NCBI GenBank assembly: GCA_003566215.1
Contig: PXEJ01000279.1
Location: 1 to 5,704 of the forward strand
Direction: 5' to 3'
From: Cyanobacteria bacterium T3Sed10_376R1m
GTDB taxonomy: Bacteria; Cyanobacteriota; Cyanobacteriia; Cyanobacteriales; Cyanobacteriaceae
Length of the DNA: 5,704 bases
Part shown: positions 1-5,704 of the stretch, one piece after another
How the letters are laid out: the number at the start of each line of letters is the position of its first letter
How positions within the stretch are numbered: the first letter of the stretch is position 1
Made by a program: the position numbers and the translations under genes
Notes under the pieces: model-generated
Databases searched by the model: none
What the model was told of the DNA's origin: nothing
What the model saw: the letters and a program-made list of their open reading frames with translations, nothing else

Positions 1-1
1 C

Positions 2-109
2 CAAGGGCATTGGGGAAGCAAGTCCGAGTTATTGGACTTAAACGCTTGGGGAGATTTGTCCTCTATCTTGGTTGGTGGTAACACCTGCCAGGGTAAGACG
101 AGTCAGTGA
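2..109 (+). CDS. tnpB: TnpB-like RNA-guided nuclease, C-terminal fragment (cut by window edge)
   Basis: Reading from base 2, 35 codons are open to a TGA at 107-109. The peptide runs through LNAWGDLSS and ends GKTSQ. Cyanobacterial TnpB proteins commonly end in this kind of weakly conserved tail (an N-A-W/F/S-G segment shortly before the stop), and the post-stop bases encode T-K-N-P in the same frame, another pattern I associate with these genes. TnpB is the RuvC-like nuclease of IS200/IS605 elements and uses a guide RNA (omega RNA) transcribed from the element's right end. None of the RuvC or zinc-ribbon motifs are in view; they would lie upstream. Frame 1 is also open for a while, to a TAA at 79-81, so the call rests on the tail resemblance and on the hairpin that follows. 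Confidence 0.55.
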   Translation, partial: QGHWGSKSELLDLNAWGDLSSILVGGNTCQGKTSQ

Positions 110-117
110 ACCAAGAA

Positions 118-149
118 TCCCTCGTTACAGCGTCCGCTTAACGGTGGGA
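118..149 (+). ncRNA. Right-end hairpin, probable 3' scaffold stem of the TnpB omega RNA
   Basis: TCCC (118-121) pairs with GGGA (146-149). After a small internal loop (T122 against G144-T145), CGTTA (123-127) pairs with TAACG (139-143). C128 is bulged, and AGC (129-131) pairs with GCT (136-138) around a four-base GTCC loop. That makes 12 base pairs in all. In IS200/IS605 elements the right-end hairpin is both the transposase recognition structure and the last stem of the omega RNA, whose guide is the host DNA just past the element. The fold is read directly; the RNA role is inferred from the family. The RNA's 5' end is not in view or not recognisable. Confidence 0.45.
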
Positions 150-171
150 GTGTCAATAACTACTCTTAATT

Positions 172-1326
172 TTAGGCTACCAAAATCTGCTCACAAAGTT
201 TCTCTTCTAAATCTACTTCCTCTTGGTAAGTTGATTTAATGGATTGACTAATAATTTCTTGAATAGACATACCCTTATTATACAACTCCAACCATTGTTG
301 GGCTTGATTACCCTGTTCTAAAATTTTGTAACTAGGACTTAAAAAACAACTAAAACCGTTTCTCTTGGCGACGGGGAATAATTCTGGTAATAACTCCTCT
401 AACCAATCCTTGGCTTTAATTTTACGTCCATCTTGCCAATGATATAATTCAGCTTCCAAACTATCTTTGCTAACAGCTTGTTCATTGTGTTTAGTTATCT
501 TGAGTAACTCTGTTTCTAAATCTCCGTGATTAATGTTACTTCTTTGTAGTGGGTCTAAGGTATCATCTTCTAAGACTTGCCAAACTCTAGCTTCTAAAAT
601 AGCAGTAATAGCTAAAAGATGAATGGGATTAAGAACTAAATCACAGATTCTTAACTCAAGACGATTAAGACTATAGGGACGATTATCACCATTAGGACGT
701 ACGGAACACCACAAGTGTCGGACATTTTGCATGGTTCCTAAAACAAGTTGTTTTTCTGTCCACTCTACAAAATTTTTATGATTGGCAAATAGTGGCACAT
801 CTTGGGGCGTTTGGGGAAAAACTTGCCAACGGGTGGAGTGATAACCTGATGGTTGATTGTCTAGGAATGGTGAGGAAGCACTTAAGGCTAGTAATAGAGG
901 AGCTTCTAACCTAATCAAGCGATAGGCTTGGATTAGTTTTTCCATGTTACTAATGCCAATATTGATGTGAATACTAGCGGTAACAATTTTAGTATGGTAG
1001 GTTTGTTCTATATAATCATGGTAGTGATTTTGGGGATCAGAACGAAAAAAACATTTGCTATTTCCTAAGGAAAGGGTGCTACCCGGAACAATGGTATAGT
1101 TTCCCATCGATTTGAGATATTGTCTTAAGTCTTTGCGGGGTCGTAGTAAGGCACACAAAATGCGATCATAATTACATAAAGGTGCTGTAGTATATTCTAC
1201 ATTTCGGTTGTCAGGCTCACGGACAAAACCGTTTAAATCTCTGACGATTTCCTTTGAAAGTCCTACTATTTCCCCGTTAGGTTTCCCCGTATAGACTTCA
1301 ACCTCAAATCCTTTTGATAGTAGCAC
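172..1326 (-). CDS. gshA: Glutamate-cysteine ligase, cyanobacterial type
   Basis: Catalyses the ATP-dependent joining of L-glutamate and L-cysteine to gamma-glutamylcysteine, the first step of glutathione synthesis in the cytoplasm. The 384-residue protein has the size and text of the cyanobacterial gshA family (GCS2-like): N-terminal KGFEVEVYTG (5-14), the conserved REPDNRNVEYTTAPL block (36-50), the PGSTLSL segment (81-87), SIHINIGI (118-125) and RLELRICDL (222-230). These blocks carry the acidic and histidine residues expected in the ATP-grasp-like active site of the superfamily. The start is GTG at 1324-1326, chosen because it sits 5 bases after a GAGGAA Shine-Dalgarno and gives the family's usual MLL-KGFEVE N-terminus. 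The ATG three bases in front of it is followed at once by TAG and cannot serve. The gene has its own promoter in the 150-base gap upstream and ends 15 bases from the TnpB element. The reading frame is intact. Confidence 0.95.
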   Translation of the reverse strand: MLLSKGFEVEVYTGKPNGEIVGLSKEIVRDLNGFVREPDNRNVEYTTAPLCNYDRILCALLRPRKDLRQYLKSMGNYTIVPGSTLSLGNSKCFFRSDPQNHYHDYIEQTYHTKIVTASIHINIGISNMEKLIQAYRLIRLEAPLLLALSASSPFLDNQPSGYHSTRWQVFPQTPQDVPLFANHKNFVEWTEKQLVLGTMQNVRHLWCSVRPNGDNRPYSLNRLELRICDLVLNPIHLLAITAILEARVWQVLEDDTLDPLQRSNINHGDLETELLKITKHNEQAVSKDSLEAELYHWQDGRKIKAKDWLEELLPELFPVAKRNGFSCFLSPSYKILEQGNQAQQWLELYNKGMSIQEIISQSIKSTYQEEVDLEEKLCEQILVA

Positions 1327-1331
1327 TACAT

Positions 1332-1337
1332 TTCCTC
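1332..1337 (-). promoter_or_regulatory. Ribosome binding site of gshA
   Basis: GAGGAA on the minus strand, 5 bases before the GTG codon at 1324-1326. It decides the start: the alternative ATG lying between it and the GTG is followed immediately by a TAG stop. Confidence 0.75.
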
Positions 1338-1356
1338 AACATTTATTATTCTTATT

Positions 1357-1385
1357 ATTATAAATTGAATAAAGGGAATGAACAA
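1357..1385 (-). promoter_or_regulatory. Probable sigma70-type promoter of gshA
   Basis: On the minus strand a perfect -10 TATAAT (1357-1362) lies 17 bases downstream of a weak -35 TTGTTC (1380-1385). Transcription would start near 1350, giving a leader of about 24 bases with the Shine-Dalgarno inside it. The -10 sits in an ATT-rich stretch (about 1341-1365), so part of the match is compositional. No operator is evident. The rest of the 1327-1476 gap shows only a weak 4-bp hairpin just past the stop of the upstream lipoprotein gene, so some read-through into gshA is possible. Confidence 0.5.
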
Positions 1386-1476
1386 ATAGGATTTAATCAA
1401 TAAATTTAAACCTTTTTACATTAAAGTAGAGAGTCTAAATTTTCAAAGGTAAAACATATATAGACAAAAGCTGTCC

Positions 1477-2160
1477 TTAATACCACTCTTGACGCCATTG
1501 TTCTAATTGATTGATTTCCGTCTGTTGAGAAATAATAATATTCTGAGCTAGTTCTTGCATTTCTGGGTTTTCAGATTTTGTGATTAAATCTTCTGCCATT
1601 GTAACCGCAGCCTGATGATGAGGAATCATGCCATTAATAAAGCGTAAATCAAATTCTTCGTCGGCAGGGCCTAAATTCATGTCCATACGCATCATGGCTA
1701 GTTGTTCAGGAGTCATGGTGGTGGTGGTTTGGTTAATAGAATCCCATACAGTAGGGGTTTCTGGTGCATCAGGATATAAGTTGTTACGCCATTGCTCCAT
1801 TTGAGCAATTTCTTCTTGTTGAGCGTTAATAATTTCGTTGGCTAAACCAATAATTTCTTCTCTTTCTGATTTTTCTAAAGCTTCTTCTGCCATTACTAAT
1901 GCTCCCTCATGGTGAGGAATCATCGCATCAATAAATCTCAAGTTATATTCATCGTCGGCAGGGCCTAAATCCATTGTGTGTCCCTGACCCATCATACCAT
2001 GGTTCATCATATCATGATCCATCATTCCATCTTCTGTAATAGATATTTCTGAATCAGCGCCATTATTCAAAGTTGTAGTTTCAGGAGAATCACAGCTAAT
2101 GATAAAACCTGAAATACTCAGTAGAAATATAGCTGAAGTTAACTTTTTTCTTGAATACAT
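1477..2160 (-). CDS. Tandem DUF305 lipoprotein, probable periplasmic metal-binding protein (CopM-like)
   Basis: 227 residues. The N-terminus has KK, a hydrophobic stretch (9-21) and a lipobox-like FIISC with Cys23, so the mature protein is probably a lipid-anchored exported protein. Residues 45-63 are rich in Met and His (MMDHDMMNHGMM). Two DUF305 copies follow: about 64-129, starting LGPADDEYNLRFIDAMIPHH, and about 162-227, starting LGPADEEFDLRFINGMIPHH. Both keep the MIPHH motif (80-84 and 178-182) and end in QQ-E-I-x-Q-x-EQWR. A Met-rich linker (149-161, MMRMDM) precedes copy two. DUF305 proteins are four-helix-bundle ferritin-like proteins; the double-domain Synechocystis CopM binds copper in the periplasm. 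A copper role here is therefore inferred from the family and the Met/His content, not shown. No copper-resistance RND genes or two-component system are adjacent. The start is the ATG at 2158-2160, with no clear Shine-Dalgarno; it gives a proper signal peptide. Confidence 0.9.
   Translation of the reverse strand: MYSRKKLTSAIFLLSISGFIISCDSPETTTLNNGADSEISITEDGMMDHDMMNHGMMGQGHTMDLGPADDEYNLRFIDAMIPHHEGALVMAEEALEKSEREEIIGLANEIINAQQEEIAQMEQWRNNLYPDAPETPTVWDSINQTTTTMTPEQLAMMRMDMNLGPADEEFDLRFINGMIPHHQAAVTMAEDLITKSENPEMQELAQNIIISQQTEINQLEQWRQEWY
1658..1970. repeat. Internal duplication in the DUF305 gene, 294-base period
   Basis: The 19-mer TCGTCGGCAGGGCCTAAAT occurs at 1658-1676 and again at 1952-1970, exactly 294 bases (98 codons) apart. 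It encodes the LGPAD(D/E)E motif that begins each DUF305 copy. A GAGGAATCAT match in the MIPHH region is also shared between the copies. The exact nucleotide identity next to diverged flanks suggests a whole-domain duplication with local constraint or gene conversion. Confidence 0.8.
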
Positions 2161-2230
2161 AAATATTTTCTGTATATTTGTTTACAAATCATGTTTAAGA
2201 TCAGGTTAACATACACAAAATTTTTCATAG

Positions 2231-2251
2231 TTACGGTAATTACTGTAATTA
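2231..2251. promoter_or_regulatory. Double palindrome, candidate operator of the DUF305 gene
   Basis: Two abutting 9-bp palindromes, TTACGGTAA (2231-2239) and TTACTGTAA (2240-2248), form a tandem TTACNGTAA pair. The second is nested in a perfect 15-bp dyad TAATTACTGTAATTA (2237-2251). The site lies 71 bases upstream of the lipoprotein ATG and downstream of glgA, so that lipoprotein gene is the likely target. I see no convincing -35/-10 pair next to it; the best -10 is TATGTT at 2208-2213 on the minus strand. The regulator is unknown. Confidence 0.4.
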
Positions 2252-2283
2252 AATTAGGTAATAAATCTAACAATTTACTTAAC

Positions 2284-2306
2284 TGTGATAATTTGTTCCC
2301 ATCACA
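2284..2306 (-). terminator. Weak hairpin downstream of glgA, possible terminator
   Basis: TGTGAT (2284-2289) and ATCACA (2301-2306) are a perfect 6-bp inverted repeat around an 11-base loop, about 40 bases past the glgA stop. No run of T follows on the minus strand, so intrinsic termination would be poor. It is the only stem seen between glgA and the lipoprotein gene. Confidence 0.2.
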
Positions 2307-2346
2307 TTTAAAGTCTTGTTATGTCTATTAACCTGTCAATATACGT

Positions 2347-3822
2347 TTATTTATGGCGTAGATATTCATATAAACGGACGTATTGTTGTCCCGGATTATT
2401 CCAAGAGTAGTCATACTCCATTCCTTGTTTTTGTAATAATTCAAAGTCTTTGGGATATTTGTGCCAAAGTGCGATCGCACGTTCTAACCCAGATTCAAGG
2501 GCATTACTATCATGTTGATAAAAAACATAACCATTACGTTTATCAGGACTATGGTGATAATCATAATCCTTATCAAACACCGTATCCATCAAACCACCAA
2601 CCCCTCTTACCACAGGTACAGTACCGTATTTTAAACCAATCATTTGGGTTAACCCACAAGGCTCATAAACACTCGGTACAACAATAATATCTGCCCCACC
2701 ATAAATTAAATGAGCCAACTCCTCATTAAAACCCAACTCCAAATGACAATCAGGATTATCATTCAAAAAATATTTTTCATGGGAAAACCAACTACTAATC
2801 CCCGGCTCAGTAGCAGAACCCAAAAGCACAAACTGAGCATTATTATGAATAGCATAGTAAAGAGCATGATGAACCAAATCAACACCCTTTTGGGAATCTA
2901 AACGACCCACAAACGCCACAATAGGCTTATTATCATCCCTTAAAAGTAATCTTTCCCTTAAAGCCCGTCTATTTTCAGACTTCCCTGCAAACTTATCAAT
3001 ACTGTAGTTATAAGGAATAAAAGTATCAATTTCAGGATTCCAAATATTATAGTCAATACCATTGAGAATACCATCAAACTTATAATGATGTAATTCTAGA
3101 GTATGCCCCAAGCCATAACTAACATCACTATACCTAGCCTCCCATGCGTGGTGAGGAGAAACTGTATTTACATGATTAGAATAAACAATACCTCCTTTCA
3201 TCAAATTCAGTACAAAAGGATTAAAATTATCTCTCAAACGCTCATAACTAAAATAGTAAGACTCATTATTCAATCCTGTCGCCTTTAAAATTTCATTTCC
3301 TGCCATACCTTGATGTTTAAAATTATGAACAGTAAAACAAACCCTCTGATTTGCCATACCGTGCCATTTATAAATTTCATACAACATAACAGGCACTAAA
3401 CCTGTTTGCCAATCATGACAGTGAATAATATCAGGACGTTTGCTACTAACGAATAAAAACTCAAGAGCCGCTTTGCTAAAAAAAGCAAAGCGCATATTAT
3501 CATCATTACAACCGTAATAACAACCACGATCAAAAAAGTTATCTTGGGAATAGGGTTTAATAAAAAAACAAAGTCGCCCATGAACCCAACCACAATAAAC
3601 AGAACAATTTATTGTCCCATCATACCAAGGAACAGAAAGATTTTTATAGCCCTCATGAAGACCCCAAATATTGTCATAACGCATACAATCATACATGGGC
3701 AGGATAATTTCCACTGTATTACCACGGTTTTCGATTTCTCGACTCAAACCATAGACCACATCTCCTAATCCCCCCGCCTTAATGACAGGTGCGCACTCTG
3801 AAGCGATATGAACAATATACAT
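2347..3822 (-). CDS. glgA: Glycogen synthase (ADP-glucose type, GT5)
   Basis: Transfers glucose from ADP-glucose to the non-reducing end of alpha-1,4-glucan, building storage glycogen in the cytoplasm. The 491-residue length is normal for the family. The GT5 domain (about 1-250) has the ADP-glucose binding KAGGLGDVV (15-23), HCHDW (134-138, with the substrate-site His136) and TVHN (164-167). The GT1-like C-terminal domain has GRLDSQKG (306-313), EPCGLTQ (387-393, with Glu387 and Cys389 matching the essential Glu and Cys of bacterial GlgA) and VGGLMDTV (408-415). The opening MYIVHIASECAPVIKAGGLGDVV resembles the cyanobacterial isoform related to plant starch synthases III/IV more than the isoform that starts MKILFVAAEASP. 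Cyanobacteria often carry two glgA copies, so a second may exist elsewhere. The start is the ATG at 3820-3822. No strong Shine-Dalgarno is visible. The gene is divergent from glnB. Confidence 0.96.
   Translation of the reverse strand: MYIVHIASECAPVIKAGGLGDVVYGLSREIENRGNTVEIILPMYDCMRYDNIWGLHEGYKNLSVPWYDGTINCSVYCGWVHGRLCFFIKPYSQDNFFDRGCYYGCNDDNMRFAFFSKAALEFLFVSSKRPDIIHCHDWQTGLVPVMLYEIYKWHGMANQRVCFTVHNFKHQGMAGNEILKATGLNNESYYFSYERLRDNFNPFVLNLMKGGIVYSNHVNTVSPHHAWEARYSDVSYGLGHTLELHHYKFDGILNGIDYNIWNPEIDTFIPYNYSIDKFAGKSENRRALRERLLLRDDNKPIVAFVGRLDSQKGVDLVHHALYYAIHNNAQFVLLGSATEPGISSWFSHEKYFLNDNPDCHLELGFNEELAHLIYGGADIIVVPSVYEPCGLTQMIGLKYGTVPVVRGVGGLMDTVFDKDYDYHHSPDKRNGYVFYQHDSNALESGLERAIALWHKYPKDFELLQKQGMEYDYSWNNPGQQYVRLYEYLRHK
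2471..2478. repeat. HIP1 octamer GCGATCGC
   Basis: A perfect copy of the Highly Iterated Palindrome that is over-represented in many cyanobacterial genomes. It lies within the glgA coding region and is the only complete copy in the window (a partial CGATCGC occurs near 4880). It supports a cyanobacterial origin. Confidence 0.85.
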
Positions 3823-3871
3823 AGAGAGCTTTTTTCCCTTGATTTTTATATTTTCCTGTTAAATTGATTAA

Positions 3872-3900
3872 GTTATATCAAATCTTTGCTATTTTGTAAA
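3872..3900 (-). promoter_or_regulatory. Probable sigma70-type promoter of glgA
   Basis: On the minus strand the -35 TTTACA (3895-3900, five of six consensus bases) is 17 bases from the -10 TATAAC (3872-3877, five of six). The -10 is preceded by TGA, making an extended -10. Transcription would start near 3865, leaving a leader of about 43 bases before the ATG. Confidence 0.6.
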
Positions 3901-3968
3901 TGAACTATTTTTTTTCCAAAATAAAAAGTTATCTTGGAGAGTCAATAAGCAACCCTTAATTACAAAAA

Positions 3969-3984
3969 TGTAATCAATTTGACA
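3969..3984 (+). promoter_or_regulatory. Candidate NtcA binding site upstream of glnB
   Basis: TGTAATCAATTTGACA matches the palindromic NtcA consensus TGTA-N8-TACA at 7 of 8 fixed bases (G instead of T at 3981). glnB is a known NtcA target in cyanobacteria, which makes this the best candidate here. It overlaps a perfect -35 hexamer TTGACA (3979-3984). The expected -10 (TA-N3-T about 22 bases downstream) is only imperfectly present near 4007-4013. It lies about 300 bases before the gene, so it would imply a long leader. Confidence 0.35.
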
Positions 3985-4085
3985 AAAATAATTAGGATAA
4001 GAATGTTAAAAATAACAGGGTATATATGTTAACCGTAATTTAAACCCTAGTAAAATCTAGTGTAGTAGGTTGAACTTTGGAGTTT

Positions 4086-4107
4086 ACAGCTAGACAAGTC
4101 TAACTGT
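4086..4107. promoter_or_regulatory. 22-bp imperfect dyad in the glnB leader region
   Basis: ACAG (4086-4089) and CTGT (4104-4107) flank TAGAC (4091-4095) and GTCTA (4098-4102), with one mismatched pair (C4090/A4103) and a two-base AA centre. The tiny centre fits a protein-binding DNA dyad better than an RNA hairpin, though a CAAG loop is possible. The function is unknown. Confidence 0.3.
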
Positions 4108-4230
4108 TTAAGCCGATTAAAATTATACCTATTCCCCTAAAAAGGGAAAAAAGAGGAAAATAACCCCAAACACGGATGAAAAAAATGATCCTGTATTTTA
4201 TAGATTGTTGTCGGTTTCTAAGACCAGAAA

Positions 4231-4260
4231 TTGTATAAGCTATATATTAACCTGTATAAA
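4231..4260 (+). promoter_or_regulatory. Possible proximal promoter of glnB
   Basis: -10 TATAAA (4255-4260) with -35-like TTGTAT (4231-4236) at an 18-base spacing. A second TATATT (4243-4248) overlaps the spacer. Transcription would start near 4267, only a few bases before the Shine-Dalgarno. The region is very AT-rich, so hexamer matches are weak evidence. Confidence 0.35.
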
Positions 4261-4263
4261 TAA

Positions 4264-4626
<363 letters not shown>

Positions 4627-4663
4627 CTAAGGATTTTTAAGAAAACTACTAATAACTTCAACT

Positions 4664-4700
4664 AGGGGCGTAATCTATGGTGCTACGCCCCTCTTAATTT
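4664..4700 (+). terminator. Rho-independent terminator of glnB, shared with the convergent tal gene
   Basis: AGGGGCGTA (4664-4672) pairs perfectly with TACGCCCCT (4684-4692) around an 11-base loop, then a TTAATTTT tail follows on the plus strand. It begins 38 bases past the glnB stop. On the minus strand the stem comes just after the transaldolase stop but is followed by a poorer T tract, so it may stop both transcripts with glnB favoured. A perfect 17-bp palindrome TTAATTTTCAAAATTAA (4694-4710) overlaps the tail and the transaldolase stop codon. Confidence 0.85.
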
Positions 4701-4706
4701 TCAAAA

Positions 4707-5704
4707 TTAACTAGCTTTTGCGAGATAAACCACAGCACCTAAACTAGAAGCCATTTCCTCGGAAGAAATCTTACCATCATGATTGATGTCCATCGCATCA
4801 AAAACTGCATCAGTACCAGCCCATTCTTCTCGACTGATAAAGCCATCACCATCTAAATCATAAACGTGGAAAATATCTTCGATCGCATGACTTAAAGCCT
4901 CATTGCCCTCAATTCGAGCCAAATGACTAGCCAGAAGCTGTTCAAGAGTTTCTAGAGCCTTAGTAAAACCCTTAATCCCCTCATCTAACTTTTCATTAGC
5001 CATCTTATCCTCACTGTGCATCCTATCAAATGTAGCTTTATCCACCGTAATTTTTTCAATATCTTTCGATTTAGCAATTTCAGGACATAACTTACGAGGT
5101 AAATCTCCTTGGGTTTCCTTTAATTGAGTTAATAGTTGAGGGGAAATCGTTAACAAATCACAACCAGCCAACTCAATAAGTTCCCCAATATTACGAAAAC
5201 TAGCACCCATCACCTCAGTTTTATAATCAAACTTTTTATAATAATCATAAATTTCCGTTACAGACTGCACTCCCGGATCATCCGCACCATCATAATCTTT
5301 CCCAGTATTTTTCTTATGCCAATCAAGAATACGCCCCACAAAAGGTGAAATTAGAGTTACTCCAGCCTCTGCACAAGCCACCGCCTGATGAAAACCAAAC
5401 AACAAAGTTAAATTACAGTGTATTCCCTCTTTTTCTAAAATTTCTGCCGCCTTAATACCCTCCCAAGTAGAAGCAATTTTGATTAAAACTCTTTCCCTAT
5501 CAATACCAGCTTTCTCATATTGAGCAATTAAATAACGAGCCTTATCAATACTTCCTTGAGTATCATAGGACAAACGGGCATCAACCTCCGTCGATACTCT
5601 ACCCGGCACAATATCTAGTATTTTTCTACCAAAAGAAACCGCCAACCAATCAATAGCTAACTTAACCACTTCATCCACCGAAGCACCATTTCCTAATTCT
5701 TCCC
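4707..5704 (-). CDS. tal: Transaldolase with C-terminal EF-hand pair (N-terminus beyond window)
   Basis: Moves a dihydroxyacetone unit between sugar phosphates (sedoheptulose-7-phosphate and glyceraldehyde-3-phosphate to erythrose-4-phosphate and fructose-6-phosphate) in the pentose phosphate pathway. The frame stays open to the right edge. The GTG at 5676-5678 is only an internal Val: EELGNGAS is encoded before it and fits the family. 331 residues are visible; the missing N-terminus should be some 60 residues. Numbering the first whole codon at the edge as 1, [13 protein letters not shown] lies at about 33-45, the Schiff-base lysine is Lys75 in VLIKIAST, and CNLTLLF and [10 protein letters not shown] follow. 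The transaldolase barrel ends about residue 255. Two canonical calcium loops follow: [12 protein letters not shown] (about 282-293) and [12 protein letters not shown] (about 305-316), each with D-x-D/N-x-D-G...E ligands. This fusion is known in cyanobacteria (a transaldolase/EF-hand family). Whether calcium controls activity here cannot be seen from the sequence. Confidence 0.95.
   Translation of the reverse strand, partial: EELGNGASVDEVVKLAIDWLAVSFGRKILDIVPGRVSTEVDARLSYDTQGSIDKARYLIAQYEKAGIDRERVLIKIASTWEGIKAAEILEKEGIHCNLTLLFGFHQAVACAEAGVTLISPFVGRILDWHKKNTGKDYDGADDPGVQSVTEIYDYYKKFDYKTEVMGASFRNIGELIELAGCDLLTISPQLLTQLKETQGDLPRKLCPEIAKSKDIEKITVDKATFDRMHSEDKMANEKLDEGIKGFTKALETLEQLLASHLARIEGNEALSHAIEDIFHVYDLDGDGFISREEWAGTDAVFDAMDINHDGKISSEEMASSLGAVVYLAKAS

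Larger units (their letters stand above)
1..156 (+). mobile_element. Right end of an IS200/IS605-type (TnpB-carrying) element
   Basis: The segment carries the C-terminal codons of a TnpB-like protein, followed by a GC-rich hairpin at 118-149 and the sequence GTGTCAA at 150-156. This order (tnpB stop, a short gap, a CCC...GGG hairpin, then a TGTCAA-type end) is the usual right end of cyanobacterial IS200/IS605 or solo-tnpB (IS1341-like) elements. The exact boundary at 156 is inferred from that family pattern. The left end and any tnpA lie outside the window, so it cannot be said whether the copy is complete or mobile. Such elements make no target duplication and have no terminal inverted repeats, so none are expected. 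The element points toward the 3' end of gshA and ends 15 bases past that gene's stop codon. Confidence 0.62.

Noticed and set aside
1341..1365. ATT-rich microsatellite as a functional repeat
   Set aside because: It is short and irregular, and best explained as the AT-rich promoter region of gshA.
1464..1476. Terminator of the DUF305 gene: GACA/TGTC hairpin just past the stop
   Set aside because: The stem is only 4 bp with a 5-base loop and no proper T tract, so it is too weak to call.
2284..2306. Possible cAMP receptor protein (SYCRP1) site: TGTGA and TCACA half-sites
   Set aside because: The consensus needs 6 bases between the half-sites; here there are 13.
2316..3768. Several open frames on the plus strand and one extra on the minus strand across glgA (for example 2316-2687, 2710-2901, 3103-3288, 3396-3593, 3544-3768)
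   Set aside because: They are shadows of glgA, which is fully conserved across the whole stretch. Their translations show no recognisable domains, and no ribosome sites were seen.
4061..4076. Second NtcA-like site, TGTA-N8-AACT
   Set aside because: Only 6 of 8 fixed bases match and no -10 sits at the expected distance.
5676..5678. GTG as the start codon of the transaldolase gene
   Set aside because: The frame stays open to the window edge with family-like residues before it, and a start here would delete the conserved N-terminal part of the barrel.

Overview
The window looks like chromosomal DNA of a low-GC, probably unicellular, cyanobacterium. Evidence: a cyanobacterial-type glutamate-cysteine ligase, a PII protein that is near-canonical for cyanobacteria, a glycogen synthase of the cyanobacterial 490-residue class, a transaldolase carrying a C-terminal EF-hand pair (an architecture I know from cyanobacteria), and one perfect HIP1 octamer (GCGATCGC) inside glgA. 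The species cannot be fixed from sequence reading alone.

Layout, left to right. Positions 1-156 are the right end of an IS200/IS605-type (TnpB) element on the + strand: the last 35 codons of tnpB, then a strong hairpin and a typical TGTCAA-type end. It stops 15 bases past the stop codon of gshA. Three genes follow, all on the minus strand: gshA (172-1326, GTG start), a secreted lipoprotein with two DUF305 domains (1477-2160), and glgA (2347-3822). gshA and glgA each have a recognisable sigma70-type promoter. The lipoprotein gene has a double palindrome upstream. A 465-base divergent intergenic region (3823-4287) holds the glgA promoter and the regulatory region of glnB, with a candidate NtcA site and a 22-bp dyad. 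glnB (4288-4626) starts at TTG behind a strong Shine-Dalgarno. A hairpin terminator (4664-4700) separates glnB from the convergent transaldolase gene (4707 to beyond 5704), whose N-terminus lies outside the window.

Functionally this is mostly core metabolism: glutathione synthesis (gshA), glycogen storage (glgA), nitrogen/carbon sensing (glnB) and the oxidative/reductive pentose phosphate interconversions (tal). The DUF305 lipoprotein is probably a periplasmic, possibly copper-related, protein. I see no defence island, CRISPR array, tRNA, rRNA or new multi-gene system. The points most worth a second look are the TnpB element end with its predicted guide reading into gshA, the transaldolase-EF-hand fusion, the internally duplicated Met/His-rich DUF305 lipoprotein with its unusual upstream palindromes, and the long glnB leader.
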